A stretch of 64,000 nucleotides of DNA from JACCVL01 sp963704295. GTDB lineage: Bacteria > Actinomycetota > Actinomycetes > Propionibacteriales > Nocardioidaceae. Position 1 is the first letter of the stretch; every line of letters starts with the position of its first letter. A program made the translations under genes and the position numbers. Positions 24,219-31,431 of the stretch are shown here, in pieces. The notes under the pieces are model-generated. The model saw only the letters and a program-made list of their open reading frames with translations. It made no database searches and was not told where the DNA came from. Location: the NCBI GenBank assembly GCA_963704295.1, contig OY969884.1, forward strand, positions 2,418,001 through 2,482,000, written 5' to 3'.

Positions 24219-25856
24219 GTGCGGCGCTGGATCGGCTGGCTGCTGCTCGCCGCCGCGGCGCTCTGCGTGGTCGTAGGTGGGACCACTGCGGTCCTGTTCG
24301 GACCCGACGACCAGGCGCGGACCGGCCCACACGCCGTGGAGACCACCGCGCGGGTGGTCGCCACCACGCCAGGTGCGATCGGTGTCGCCGGACCCACCGT
24401 CGTCGTCAGCGCGACCCTGCCTCGAGACACCCCGCTGTTCGTCGGTGTGGGGAACGCCGTCGACGTCATCAGCTACACCGACGGGGTCGGCCGCACCAGC
24501 GTCGACCACGTCTCGCTGCCCTGGGAGCTCGCGAGTGCCGACGTGACCGGCGCCGCGACGCTGCCCGCGCCGCCGCCGTCGCTGGACTGGTGGCTGGCAT
24601 CCGGACAGGGGCGCGGTCAGGCGTCCCTCTCGGTGCAGTTGCCGCACGACCCGGCGGGAGTGGTGGTCGCCTCCCTGGATGGCCGCCGGCTGGAGGGCCT
24701 GCAGGTGGCCGTCTCCTATGAGCTGACCGGTGCCTTCGGGATCGGTTTGGGGCTGGTCGGCCTGGGCGTGGGGCTGGCGATGTTCGGCTGGATCGCTCGG
24801 CAGGCGCTGCGCCGCGGCGGTGGTCCGAACCGGGCCAACCCGGTCGCGGCCGGCCGGCCGGCCGGCCGGCGCTCCGGCCGGCGCACCGAGCGGGTGCACC
24901 GACGGGTAGTCGTCGCCGTCTTGCTGGTGGCCGCCGGCACCGCCGCGTGCGCGGTGCCGCAGGGAGTGGCCGCCGAGCCCAGCAAGCTCGCCGCGACCGG
25001 CTCTCAGGCGACCGAGATCGTGGAGCGCTGGGCCGCGCGGCGTGCCGAGGCGCTGCGCCAGCTCGATGCCGGGCCGCTGGTCGCCGTCGAGGCGGGGGAC
25101 ACGCTTGCGGTCGACCGGGGCGCGTTCCTGGTGGCCCGTCGGCTGCTCGCCGAGGGCTCCCAGCCGGTGCGTCAAGACCTGCGGCTGCAGGCGGCGCTGG
25201 CTCCGCGACTCGGCGCGTACCCGATGTGGTTCCTCGCCGTCGTCGAGGACGGGGAGCGTGAGGTGTCGAAGCTGCAGGTGCACCGGCGGCTGACCGCCGC
25301 GGGCCCCTGGCAACTGGTGGCGCAGGCCGAGGTGTTGCCGCAGACGCGGCTGCCCGAGCTGGCGATGGACGACGGCGGCGCGATCCTGCCGGTGCCGCCG
25401 GACGGGGCGGAGGGCCTGCCGGCGTCGCCGCAGGAGATCGCGGACTCGTACGCGGCGCTGCTCGACGACCCCGCCGACGGGGGTGACGAGATCGTGCTGG
25501 TCGACTCCTTCGTGCAGCAGATGCGGTCGATCGCCGGCACGCAGTCGGGGATCGAGGGCGTCCGGTTCGGTCAGCGCTGGGCGGCCCGTGACGTGGCGTG
25601 GGCCGCACGGACCGAGGACGGTGGGGCGCTGGTCTTCGCGACGGTGGCCCGGACCGACCGGTACCGGCTGCGGCCGGGGACGGCGATCGACTGGCCAGAC
25701 GGCTCCGAGCAGGAGGCGTTCCTGTCCGGTCGGGCGTACAGCCAGGCGACGCTGCGGTACCTGCACCAGGTGCTGCTGTACGTGCCGCCGGCCGGGGGCG
25801 GGCAGGCTCGCGCGGTCGGACAGTACGGCGGCGTGGTCAGCGGGTCCGGGGTCTGA
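24219..25856 (+). CDS. Large membrane protein of unknown function, possible fusion
   Basis: This 545-aa protein has two parts. The first has an N-terminal membrane helix, an extracellular beta-rich region and a second helix near 170-195 (AFGIGLGLVGLGVGLAMFGWIARQAL). After a GGCC-repeat-encoded linker (AGRPAGRRSGRR), a third hydrophobic stretch VVVAVLLVAAGTAACAVPQG looks like an internal lipoprotein-type signal, followed by an extracellular domain of about 300 residues resembling the DUF8094-type actinobacterial family. The fusion of two normally separate membrane proteins is inferred. Start GTG at 24219. No enzymatic motif seen. Confidence 0.7.
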   Translation: MRRWIGWLLLAAAALCVVVGGTTAVLFGPDDQARTGPHAVETTARVVATTPGAIGVAGPTVVVSATLPRDTPLFVGVGNAVDVISYTDGVGRTSVDHVSLPWELASADVTGAATLPAPPPSLDWWLASGQGRGQASLSVQLPHDPAGVVVASLDGRRLEGLQVAVSYELTGAFGIGLGLVGLGVGLAMFGWIARQALRRGGGPNRANPVAAGRPAGRRSGRRTERVHRRVVVAVLLVAAGTAACAVPQGVAAEPSKLAATGSQATEIVERWAARRAEALRQLDAGPLVAVEAGDTLAVDRGAFLVARRLLAEGSQPVRQDLRLQAALAPRLGAYPMWFLAVVEDGEREVSKLQVHRRLTAAGPWQLVAQAEVLPQTRLPELAMDDGGAILPVPPDGAEGLPASPQEIADSYAALLDDPADGGDEIVLVDSFVQQMRSIAGTQSGIEGVRFGQRWAARDVAWAARTEDGGALVFATVARTDRYRLRPGTAIDWPDGSEQEAFLSGRAYSQATLRYLHQVLLYVPPAGGGQARAVGQYGGVVSGSGV

Positions 25857-25865
25857 GCGGCACGC

Positions 25866-26765
25866 TCAGCCGGGCGGGCGACCGCTGTGCAGGAAGGCGG
25901 GGACCGGCCCGGGTCCGGTCAGCAGCGCCAGCCGGTCGGCGACCTGTGGCCGGCAGCGCGCCACGACCACCTGCCGGTCCGCCCAGTGCACCGCGGCGAT
26001 CTCGCGCGGCTCGAGCCGCATCCGCCGGGTCACCTCGGCGTCGATGCGACCGAGGTCGAACACCAGCAGGCACGCGTCGTCCCAGCCGGCCCAGGGAGGC
26101 AGCCAGTCCACGGTGAGCAGGTCGCCGACCGTCACCCGGATCCCGAGCTCTTCGCTCACCTCACGGGCCAGGCAGTCGCGGGGTGACTCGTGCGGCTCGA
26201 CCACACCGCCGGGCAGATCCCAGTCCGGCTTGTAGACCAGCTCGCAGAGCAGGACACGGCCGCGTTCGTCACGGAGCAGGCCCTGTGCGATGACCCGCTT
26301 GGTCGGCAGCCCGGCGTTCAGCACGGCCCGGAAGCCCGGCTGCGTGGTCGGCTCCGGATCGCCCACCAGCCGGGCCAGCAGCACGTCGTCGGAGCGGGTG
26401 CCGCCGCGGTCCTCGTGTCCGCGCAGCACGCCCTCGCGGCGCAGCCCCGCACGGCCCGCCAAGCGCAGCGAGCGCCAGTCGTGCGGCCGCACGTAGGCCT
26501 CGACCCGAGACAGCCCGAGCTCGTCGAACGCGTACGTCACCAGCCGGCGCACCGCGCGCACCCCGGTGCCCCGGCCCTCCTGGCCGGGGAGCAGCGACCA
26601 CCTCAGTTGCGCGGACCCGTCGCCGCCACGGCGCAGGTGCACGTTGCCCGCGACCTCACCGTCCCGTTCGACGACGAAGCTGACCAGCCCGTCGTCGACT
26701 GGGCCGCCGGGGCGCAGCACGATGTCGCCGTCTCGCAGGTCGTCCTGCCCGGCGGCCACGTCCAC
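25866..26765 (-). CDS. GNAT acetyltransferase - Nudix hydrolase fusion
   Basis: This 299-aa protein joins two domains. Residues 1-130 form a RimJ/RimL-like GNAT domain (LRWSLLPGQEGRGTGVRAVRRLVTYAFDELGLSRVEAYVRPHDWRSLRLAGRAGLRREG). Residues 145-290 form a Nudix domain with a complete Nudix box (about 190-213: GGVVEPHE...REVSEELGI). Likely activities are acyl transfer to an amine and hydrolysis of a nucleoside diphosphate derivative; substrates unknown. The GTG at 26765 is preceded by TAGCGT and 6 nt, i.e. a leaderless start. The 3' end is 9 bp from the end of the convergent membrane-protein gene. Confidence 0.87.
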   Translation of the reverse strand: MDVAAGQDDLRDGDIVLRPGGPVDDGLVSFVVERDGEVAGNVHLRRGGDGSAQLRWSLLPGQEGRGTGVRAVRRLVTYAFDELGLSRVEAYVRPHDWRSLRLAGRAGLRREGVLRGHEDRGGTRSDDVLLARLVGDPEPTTQPGFRAVLNAGLPTKRVIAQGLLRDERGRVLLCELVYKPDWDLPGGVVEPHESPRDCLAREVSEELGIRVTVGDLLTVDWLPPWAGWDDACLLVFDLGRIDAEVTRRMRLEPREIAAVHWADRQVVVARCRPQVADRLALLTGPGPVPAFLHSGRPPG

Positions 26766-26789
26766 GCCGCCACGCTAACCGAGCGGTGG

Positions 26790-27779
26790 CTACCGCCGGA
26801 TGGCCGTTGTCTGGAAGGGGACGGTCGGGTCCCCGAAGAGCGGGAACTTGGCGTCGACGACATACAACCGGTGCGCGAAGACGACCGCCGTCGTGGGCGT
26901 CACCCCACCCGGGACCGGCAGGGTACGCAGGACCCCGGCTCGGGTCAGGGCGCGGTTCAGTCGGAGCTTCACCACTCCCGGTGGTCCGGCGACGCTGTAC
27001 AGCGTGCGTCCCACCAGCACGAGCCCGTCGGCCCCCGCCAGCGTGTCGCTCAGCCGGACCCGGTCGGCTCGCAATCGGTCCGGACCACGCAGCGCACGCA
27101 TGACGTACAGGGCCGCCCCCGGCCCGTCCGGTGCGGTGGACTGCGCCACGATCAACCGTCCGCCCCTCGGAGTGGCGACGATGCCGTTGGCGTTGAAGCC
27201 GTCCACCTGAGCCCAGTCGCCCGCCAGTCGGACCGGCTCGGGGGAGCCGATCGACCCGTCGCGGGCGATCGGCACGCGGATCAGTCGCGGGCTGAACGAG
27301 TCGGTGAACCAGGCGGCTCGCCGGGTGACCACCACGTCGTTGAGAAAGCCGGCGTCGACTCGTCGGTCGAGCAGCAGGGCGCCGGTCCTCGTGTCGTACA
27401 CCCGGATGCCCGGCACGACACCGGGGTCGAGGCCCGGTCCGCCACCGGCCACCCACAGCCGGCCGCGCCGGTCGACGTCCATCCCGACCGCAATCTTGCC
27501 GTCGCCGGGTGACGCGGCGAACTCCTTGCTCCGACCGGTTCGCAGGTTCTGCTGCTGGATGGCGCCGTCGATGAGCGAGCCGACGAAGGCCACCCGGCGG
27601 TTCCGGGTGATGCCCTCGGGGAAGAACCCGTCCGGCAGGGCGATCGTGGCGGGGAACGGCGCGCCGGTCCGGGGTTGAGATTCCGCCGAGACGTCGCCGG
27701 CGGCGCCTGCTGCCACTACCGCGGGAGGTGTCACGCTGAGTACGGCGAGCGTGACACCGACAGCCACTATTCGCATCAT
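26790..27779 (-). CDS. Secreted SMP-30/NHL-like beta-propeller protein
   Basis: This 329-aa protein carries a Sec signal (MMRIVAVGVTLAVLSVTPPAVVAAGA). Repeated propeller blades follow (GFFPEGITRNRRVAFVGSL, GMDVDRRGRLWVAGG, FLNDVVVTRRAAWFTDSF, NGIVATPRGGRLIVAQS, LSDTLAGADGLVLVGRTLYSVAG). It resembles gluconolactonase/SMP-30-like secreted proteins. Catalytic residues could not be placed, so a binding role is as likely as lactonase activity. A minus-strand -10 TAGCCT lies at 27821-27826 and GAGGG before the ATG gives a normal leadered start. Confidence 0.78.
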   Translation of the reverse strand: MMRIVAVGVTLAVLSVTPPAVVAAGAAGDVSAESQPRTGAPFPATIALPDGFFPEGITRNRRVAFVGSLIDGAIQQQNLRTGRSKEFAASPGDGKIAVGMDVDRRGRLWVAGGGPGLDPGVVPGIRVYDTRTGALLLDRRVDAGFLNDVVVTRRAAWFTDSFSPRLIRVPIARDGSIGSPEPVRLAGDWAQVDGFNANGIVATPRGGRLIVAQSTAPDGPGAALYVMRALRGPDRLRADRVRLSDTLAGADGLVLVGRTLYSVAGPPGVVKLRLNRALTRAGVLRTLPVPGGVTPTTAVVFAHRLYVVDAKFPLFGDPTVPFQTTAIRR

Positions 27780-27879
27780 GACACTGCCCTCGCGCGGGGA
27801 TCGACGTCAGTGACCGTTCGAGGCTAGTCACCTGCCGCGCCGGCGACCATTGCCCTTGCGGGCATGAGTTGGCGGGTCC

Positions 27880-27897
27880 TAGCCTCGCGACGAGAGG
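27880..27897 (+). promoter_or_regulatory. Promoter and ribosome-binding site of the SBP56 gene
   Basis: TAGCCT (27880-27885) is followed by GAGAGG (about 27892-27897), 8 nt before the ATG at 27906. This supports 27906 over an upstream in-frame ATG at 27864, which would lie before the promoter. A minus-strand TAGCCT at 27821-27826 serves the divergent propeller gene. Confidence 0.45.
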
Positions 27898-27905
27898 TGA
27901 TCGGC

Positions 27906-29309
27906 ATGCCCACGGCACTCGACCCGACCTTCTACCGGACCGCGATGGATGCTGCTTCGGCGCCCGCTGAGTCCCTCGCCTATGTGGTGGCATTCGATCG
28001 CGAGGGCGACCAACCCGATGCCTTGACGGTGCTGGACGTCGACCGGGGCTCCGACGACTACGGCCGGGTCGTCGGCTGGGTGGACTCACCGCGACTCGGG
28101 GACGAGTTCCACCACTTCGGATGGAACGCCTGCAGCAGTGCCTTCATGCACGAGGGCCACGACATGTCCGACCTCAGGCGGCGGTTCCTGCTCGTCCCCG
28201 GTCTTCGCTCCTCGAACATCTACGTCTACGACACCGCGGCCGACCCCAGACAACCCAGGCTGCACAAGACGATCGGGGCCGCCGAGCTCGCCGAGAAGGC
28301 CGGGTACTCCCGCCCGCACACGCTGCACTGCGGACCGGAGGGCGTGTTCATGACCTGCCTGGGGACGGGGGAGGGTGATGACGGCCCCGGCGGCATCGCG
28401 CTGCTCGACCACAGCACGTTCGACGTGATCGGCCCCTGGGAGAGGAACCGCGGCCCGCAGTACCTCGCCTACGACGCCTGGTGGCATCTGCGACAGAACA
28501 CCTTGATCAGCAGCGAGTGGGGCACGCCGGCGATGGTGGAGGGCGGCATCGTCCCCGAGCTGCTCCTGGGCAACAAGTACGGCCACTCGATCCACTTCTG
28601 GGACCTCGACGGCGGAATCCACGTCCAGGAGGTCGACCTCGGCGCCCACCACCAGATGGCGCTCGAGCTGCGGCCTTCACACGATCCTGAGGCGACCTGG
28701 GGCTTCGTCGGGGTGGTGATCTCCACCGAGGACCTGTCCGGGTCGATCTTCCGCTGGCACCGGGACGATGGCCGGTGGCAGGCGGACAAGGTGATCACGA
28801 TCCCCGCCGAACCCGCGGATCCCGACCTGCTGCCGGCTGCCCTCAAGCCCTTCGGTGCGGTGCCTCCGATCATCACCGACATCGACTTGTCGGTAGACGA
28901 CCGCTTCCTCTACGTGTCCTGCTGGGGCACCGGCGAGATGAAGCAGTACGACGTCTCAGATGCCTCGTCGCCGCGCGAGGTCGGGTCGGTCCATCTGGGC
29001 GGCATCGTTCGCAGGACGGCACACCCCGCCGCTCCCGACCAGCCGCTGTCCGGCGGTCCGCAGATGGTCGAGGTGAGCCGGGACGGGCGCCGGGTCTACT
29101 TCACCAACTCGTTGTACGGCGCCTGGGACGAGCAGTTCTACCCCGACGGCGTCGGCGCCTGGATGGCGAAGCTGGACGCCGATCCCGGTGGCGGGATCAG
29201 CGTGGACGAGCGTTTCTTCCCGCACGGCGACGAGTTCCGCGGGCGCCGCGTGCACCAGGTCCGACTGCAGGGCGGCGACGCCTCGTCGGACTCGTACTGT
29301 TATCGATAG
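27906..29309 (+). CDS. Selenium-binding protein 56 family / methanethiol oxidase
   Basis: This 467-aa protein shows the SBP56 signatures: FHHFGWNACSSAFMHEGHDMSDLRRRFLLVPGLRSSNIYVYDT, HTLHCGPEGVFMTCLGTGEGD, SSEWGTPAM...NKYGHSIHFWDL, PIITDIDLSVDDRFLYVSCWGTGEMKQYDVSD and the C-terminal GGDASSDSYCYR. Members oxidise methanethiol to formaldehyde, H2S and H2O2, using copper; the Cys in NACSS is the conserved selenium-linked position. It is not linked here to other sulfur genes. The start at 27906 follows GAGAGG. Confidence 0.9.
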   Translation: MPTALDPTFYRTAMDAASAPAESLAYVVAFDREGDQPDALTVLDVDRGSDDYGRVVGWVDSPRLGDEFHHFGWNACSSAFMHEGHDMSDLRRRFLLVPGLRSSNIYVYDTAADPRQPRLHKTIGAAELAEKAGYSRPHTLHCGPEGVFMTCLGTGEGDDGPGGIALLDHSTFDVIGPWERNRGPQYLAYDAWWHLRQNTLISSEWGTPAMVEGGIVPELLLGNKYGHSIHFWDLDGGIHVQEVDLGAHHQMALELRPSHDPEATWGFVGVVISTEDLSGSIFRWHRDDGRWQADKVITIPAEPADPDLLPAALKPFGAVPPIITDIDLSVDDRFLYVSCWGTGEMKQYDVSDASSPREVGSVHLGGIVRRTAHPAAPDQPLSGGPQMVEVSRDGRRVYFTNSLYGAWDEQFYPDGVGAWMAKLDADPGGGISVDERFFPHGDEFRGRRVHQVRLQGGDASSDSYCYR

Positions 29310-29373
29310 GGCGTGCCAGCACCCGCCCCACCCCGCGGCGCGCCGTGATGCGCATCGACTTCTGACCGGCCGG

Positions 29374-30864
29374 CTAGGGCGGTTCGCTCGCCCAGCCGAG
29401 AGCGGGTGGGGGCCGGGAGGTGTAGCGGTGACCGGTGGGCGTTGTCCAGGTGCTGGAGGTGGCGGTCCCGCCGACGTGCCAACCGGGCAGGTCGCGCAGG
29501 TGGTGGCAGCGCACCGACAGGCCTTGGCCGTTGGCGGCAGTGGTTGGCCCGCCGCTGGCGTGCGGGGCGACGTGGTCGATGTCGGTGATGCGGCTGTCGC
29601 AGACCGGCATCCGGCAGGTGGCGTCGCGCCAGCCGATCAGGGCGCGCAGCGGGCCGGTGAAGAAGCGCTCTCGGTTGGTGGCGTGGGCGAGCGTCCAGTC
29701 GGCGGGCTGGTGCAGCCACCGGTGCAGCTCGCCGGCGCCGGCCGGTCGACCGTGCCGGGTGCTGCGATCGACGGTCAGCACGTGGCCGGTGTCGTCGACG
29801 ATGACCCTGCGCAGCCTCGATCCGGGTGCACCGCACAGGGCGCGGGCGACAGTGGCGGGGAGCAGGCCGTGGCCGCGCAGGGAGGCGGGGGAGTCGTCGG
29901 AGCCGAGCAGGGTGCTGGCTCTGATCAGCACTCCGATCTGCGCCGGTGGCAGCGCGGGGCCGGTGGGTCCGGCTCGGCCGGTGCGGCCGGTGAGGCGTTC
30001 GGTGAGGGTATCGGCCATCAGTTGGGCTATGGAGCGGTCATCGCCGTCCGCGCGTCGGCCCCGGGCGTGCGAGTCCAGGGCGTGCCAGCAGGCGGCGGCG
30101 TGCTCCGCGGGCAGCACCGCCAGCAGGGTGCCGGTGCCGTCGCGCGGGTCGGCGGGCGGCAACAGCTGCACGTGCCGGTCGGCGCGGGCGTGCTCGGCAC
30201 GGGCGGCGGCGGCCTGGGCGTCCAGCAGCAGCACCAGCCGACGGGCCGCCGCGGCGAGCCGGGCCACCGTCGCCCCCCGCGGCCGCTCGTCGGGCAGCAC
30301 GGTGAGCCGGCACCGGCCGTGCACCACCTCCACCAGCGTGGCCGGACGAGACACCACCGCCCCGGGCGGCGGTTCGTCGTCCGGCGGCGGAGCCGGCCAG
30401 CCGCCCGGGTCCAGGGTCGGGTCCAGCGGTGCGCCGGGCGTGCCGATCGGGCGGGACTCGGCGGCGGTCTGCTCGACAGCGGCCGCCAGCCGCCGGTCGA
30501 TCTCACGGCGCACCGCCACCTGCACGCCGGTGGTCTCCCGGATCACCGCCCGCACCCCGGCCCACGACACCTCGCCGCGGTGCAGCAGCTCGAACAGCTC
30601 GGGCAGCTCGGTGGCCAGCACCTGCGCCGCGGCCAGCTGGTGCTCGGCGGCGGCCACCGACACCCCGCGGGCCAGGGCCACCTCCGCGGCGATCCCGCGC
30701 TCGGCACCGGGCACCGTCCGTGCGGCGTGTGCAGCGACCAGCTCGGCCTGCTCGGCCTGTAGCCGGGCGATCTGCCGCTCCAGCGCCACGATCTGCTCGA
30801 TCCGCCCCGCGGCGGAGCGGGGACCCGACGGGACCGCGTCCAGCGGGATCGAAATCTCGAACAT
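29374..30864 (-). CDS. DUF222/HNH endonuclease protein (13E12 repeat family), SOS-controlled
   Basis: This 496-aa protein has an N-terminal helical DUF222 region (FEISIPLDAV...IARLQAEQAELVAAHA, then the GISAA-like RGVSVAAAEHQLAAAQVL) and a C-terminal HNH nuclease core (about 430-475: DATCRMPVCDSRITDIDHVAPHASGGPTTAANGQGLSVRCHHLRDLPGW). The family is abundant in actinobacteria and several mycobacterial members are LexA-regulated. The ATG at 30864 is inside a perfect SOS box, with -10 TAGAAT 7 nt upstream, giving a leaderless, damage-inducible mRNA. The frame remains open further upstream to about 31230, but that lies before the promoter and lacks family likeness. Confidence 0.9.
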   Translation of the reverse strand: MFEISIPLDAVPSGPRSAAGRIEQIVALERQIARLQAEQAELVAAHAARTVPGAERGIAAEVALARGVSVAAAEHQLAAAQVLATELPELFELLHRGEVSWAGVRAVIRETTGVQVAVRREIDRRLAAAVEQTAAESRPIGTPGAPLDPTLDPGGWPAPPPDDEPPPGAVVSRPATLVEVVHGRCRLTVLPDERPRGATVARLAAAARRLVLLLDAQAAAARAEHARADRHVQLLPPADPRDGTGTLLAVLPAEHAAACWHALDSHARGRRADGDDRSIAQLMADTLTERLTGRTGRAGPTGPALPPAQIGVLIRASTLLGSDDSPASLRGHGLLPATVARALCGAPGSRLRRVIVDDTGHVLTVDRSTRHGRPAGAGELHRWLHQPADWTLAHATNRERFFTGPLRALIGWRDATCRMPVCDSRITDIDHVAPHASGGPTTAANGQGLSVRCHHLRDLPGWHVGGTATSSTWTTPTGHRYTSRPPPALGWASEPP

Positions 30865-30872
30865 GTGTTCGA
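30857..30872 (-). promoter_or_regulatory. SOS (LexA) box overlapping promoter and start codon
   Basis: TCGAACATGTGTTCGA matches the actinobacterial LexA consensus TCGAAC-N4-GTTCGA perfectly. It covers the ATG (30862-30864) and touches the -10 TAGAAT (minus strand, 30872-30877). Bound LexA would block transcription start directly. Confidence 0.85.
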
Positions 30873-31009
30873 TTCTAGGCGATGCTGGCGACAGCCGTCG
30901 GCGGTCTGCACAGCTCATACCAACGGCCGCTGCCGGGCGACCCGGCTGGCTCCCATTGCCGCCGTCCCGGAGGTCGGGACCGTATCGACCGAGACGGGGG
31001 ACCCGGACA

Positions 31010-31423
31010 ATGAGAAGGCTGCCGATCCTGGCACTGACCCTGCTGCTCCCCCTCGGGGTACTCACGGCTTGTGGGGAGGGCACCGAGAGCGCGAACGACT
31101 CCGCGGGGGCGGCAACGAGCGCCCCGGACGAGACATCATCCGAGCCGGAGGCCGAGAGCGAGCCGGAGGCCGAGAGCGAGCCGGACGAGGCGGACGAGGC
31201 GGACGAGGCGACCAACCCGGACGTACTCACCTACTGCAAGGTCGTGGCGACGATGGCGAAGCTGCAGCAGGCGCAGCAGGATTTCGAAGCCGAGACCGCC
31301 AAGCTGTCGGACCTCACCGCACGGATCGCGACGGCCTCCGCCGACGGCGAGCTGACCGCAGCGGACAACGACACTCTCAGCGAGTGCAGTGCCCAGCTCG
31401 ACAAGGTCTACCAGGGGGGCTGA
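31010..31423 (+). CDS. Small acidic lipoprotein
   Basis: This 137-aa protein has a signal with lipobox LTAC (Cys21). A disordered acidic linker follows (about 30-70), with the near-identical repeat EPEAES twice and DEADEADEA, encoded by tandem 18-bp and 9-bp DNA repeats at about 31139-31210. The C-terminal helical domain (YCKVVATMAKLQQAQQDFEAETAKLSDLTARIATASADGELTAADNDTLSECSAQLDKVY) has two Cys likely to form a disulfide. Function unknown; a surface binding protein is plausible. The ATG at 31010 follows a G-rich site. It is divergent from the DUF222 gene. Confidence 0.75.
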   Translation: MRRLPILALTLLLPLGVLTACGEGTESANDSAGAATSAPDETSSEPEAESEPEAESEPDEADEADEATNPDVLTYCKVVATMAKLQQAQQDFEAETAKLSDLTARIATASADGELTAADNDTLSECSAQLDKVYQGG

Positions 31424-31431
31424 GCACCGAC

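Noticed and set aside
24848..24880. GGCC tract as a recombination or attachment site
   Set aside because: It is a simple repeat inside a continuous reading frame, encoding an Ala-Gly-Arg-Pro linker.
29374..30864. DUF222/HNH gene as a mobile element
   Set aside because: No flanking inverted or direct repeats and no second copy in the window; treated as a resident SOS gene.
30865..31230. Upstream continuation of the DUF222 frame as part of the protein
   Set aside because: The region lies before the -10 and SOS box, lacks family likeness and covers the divergent lipoprotein gene.
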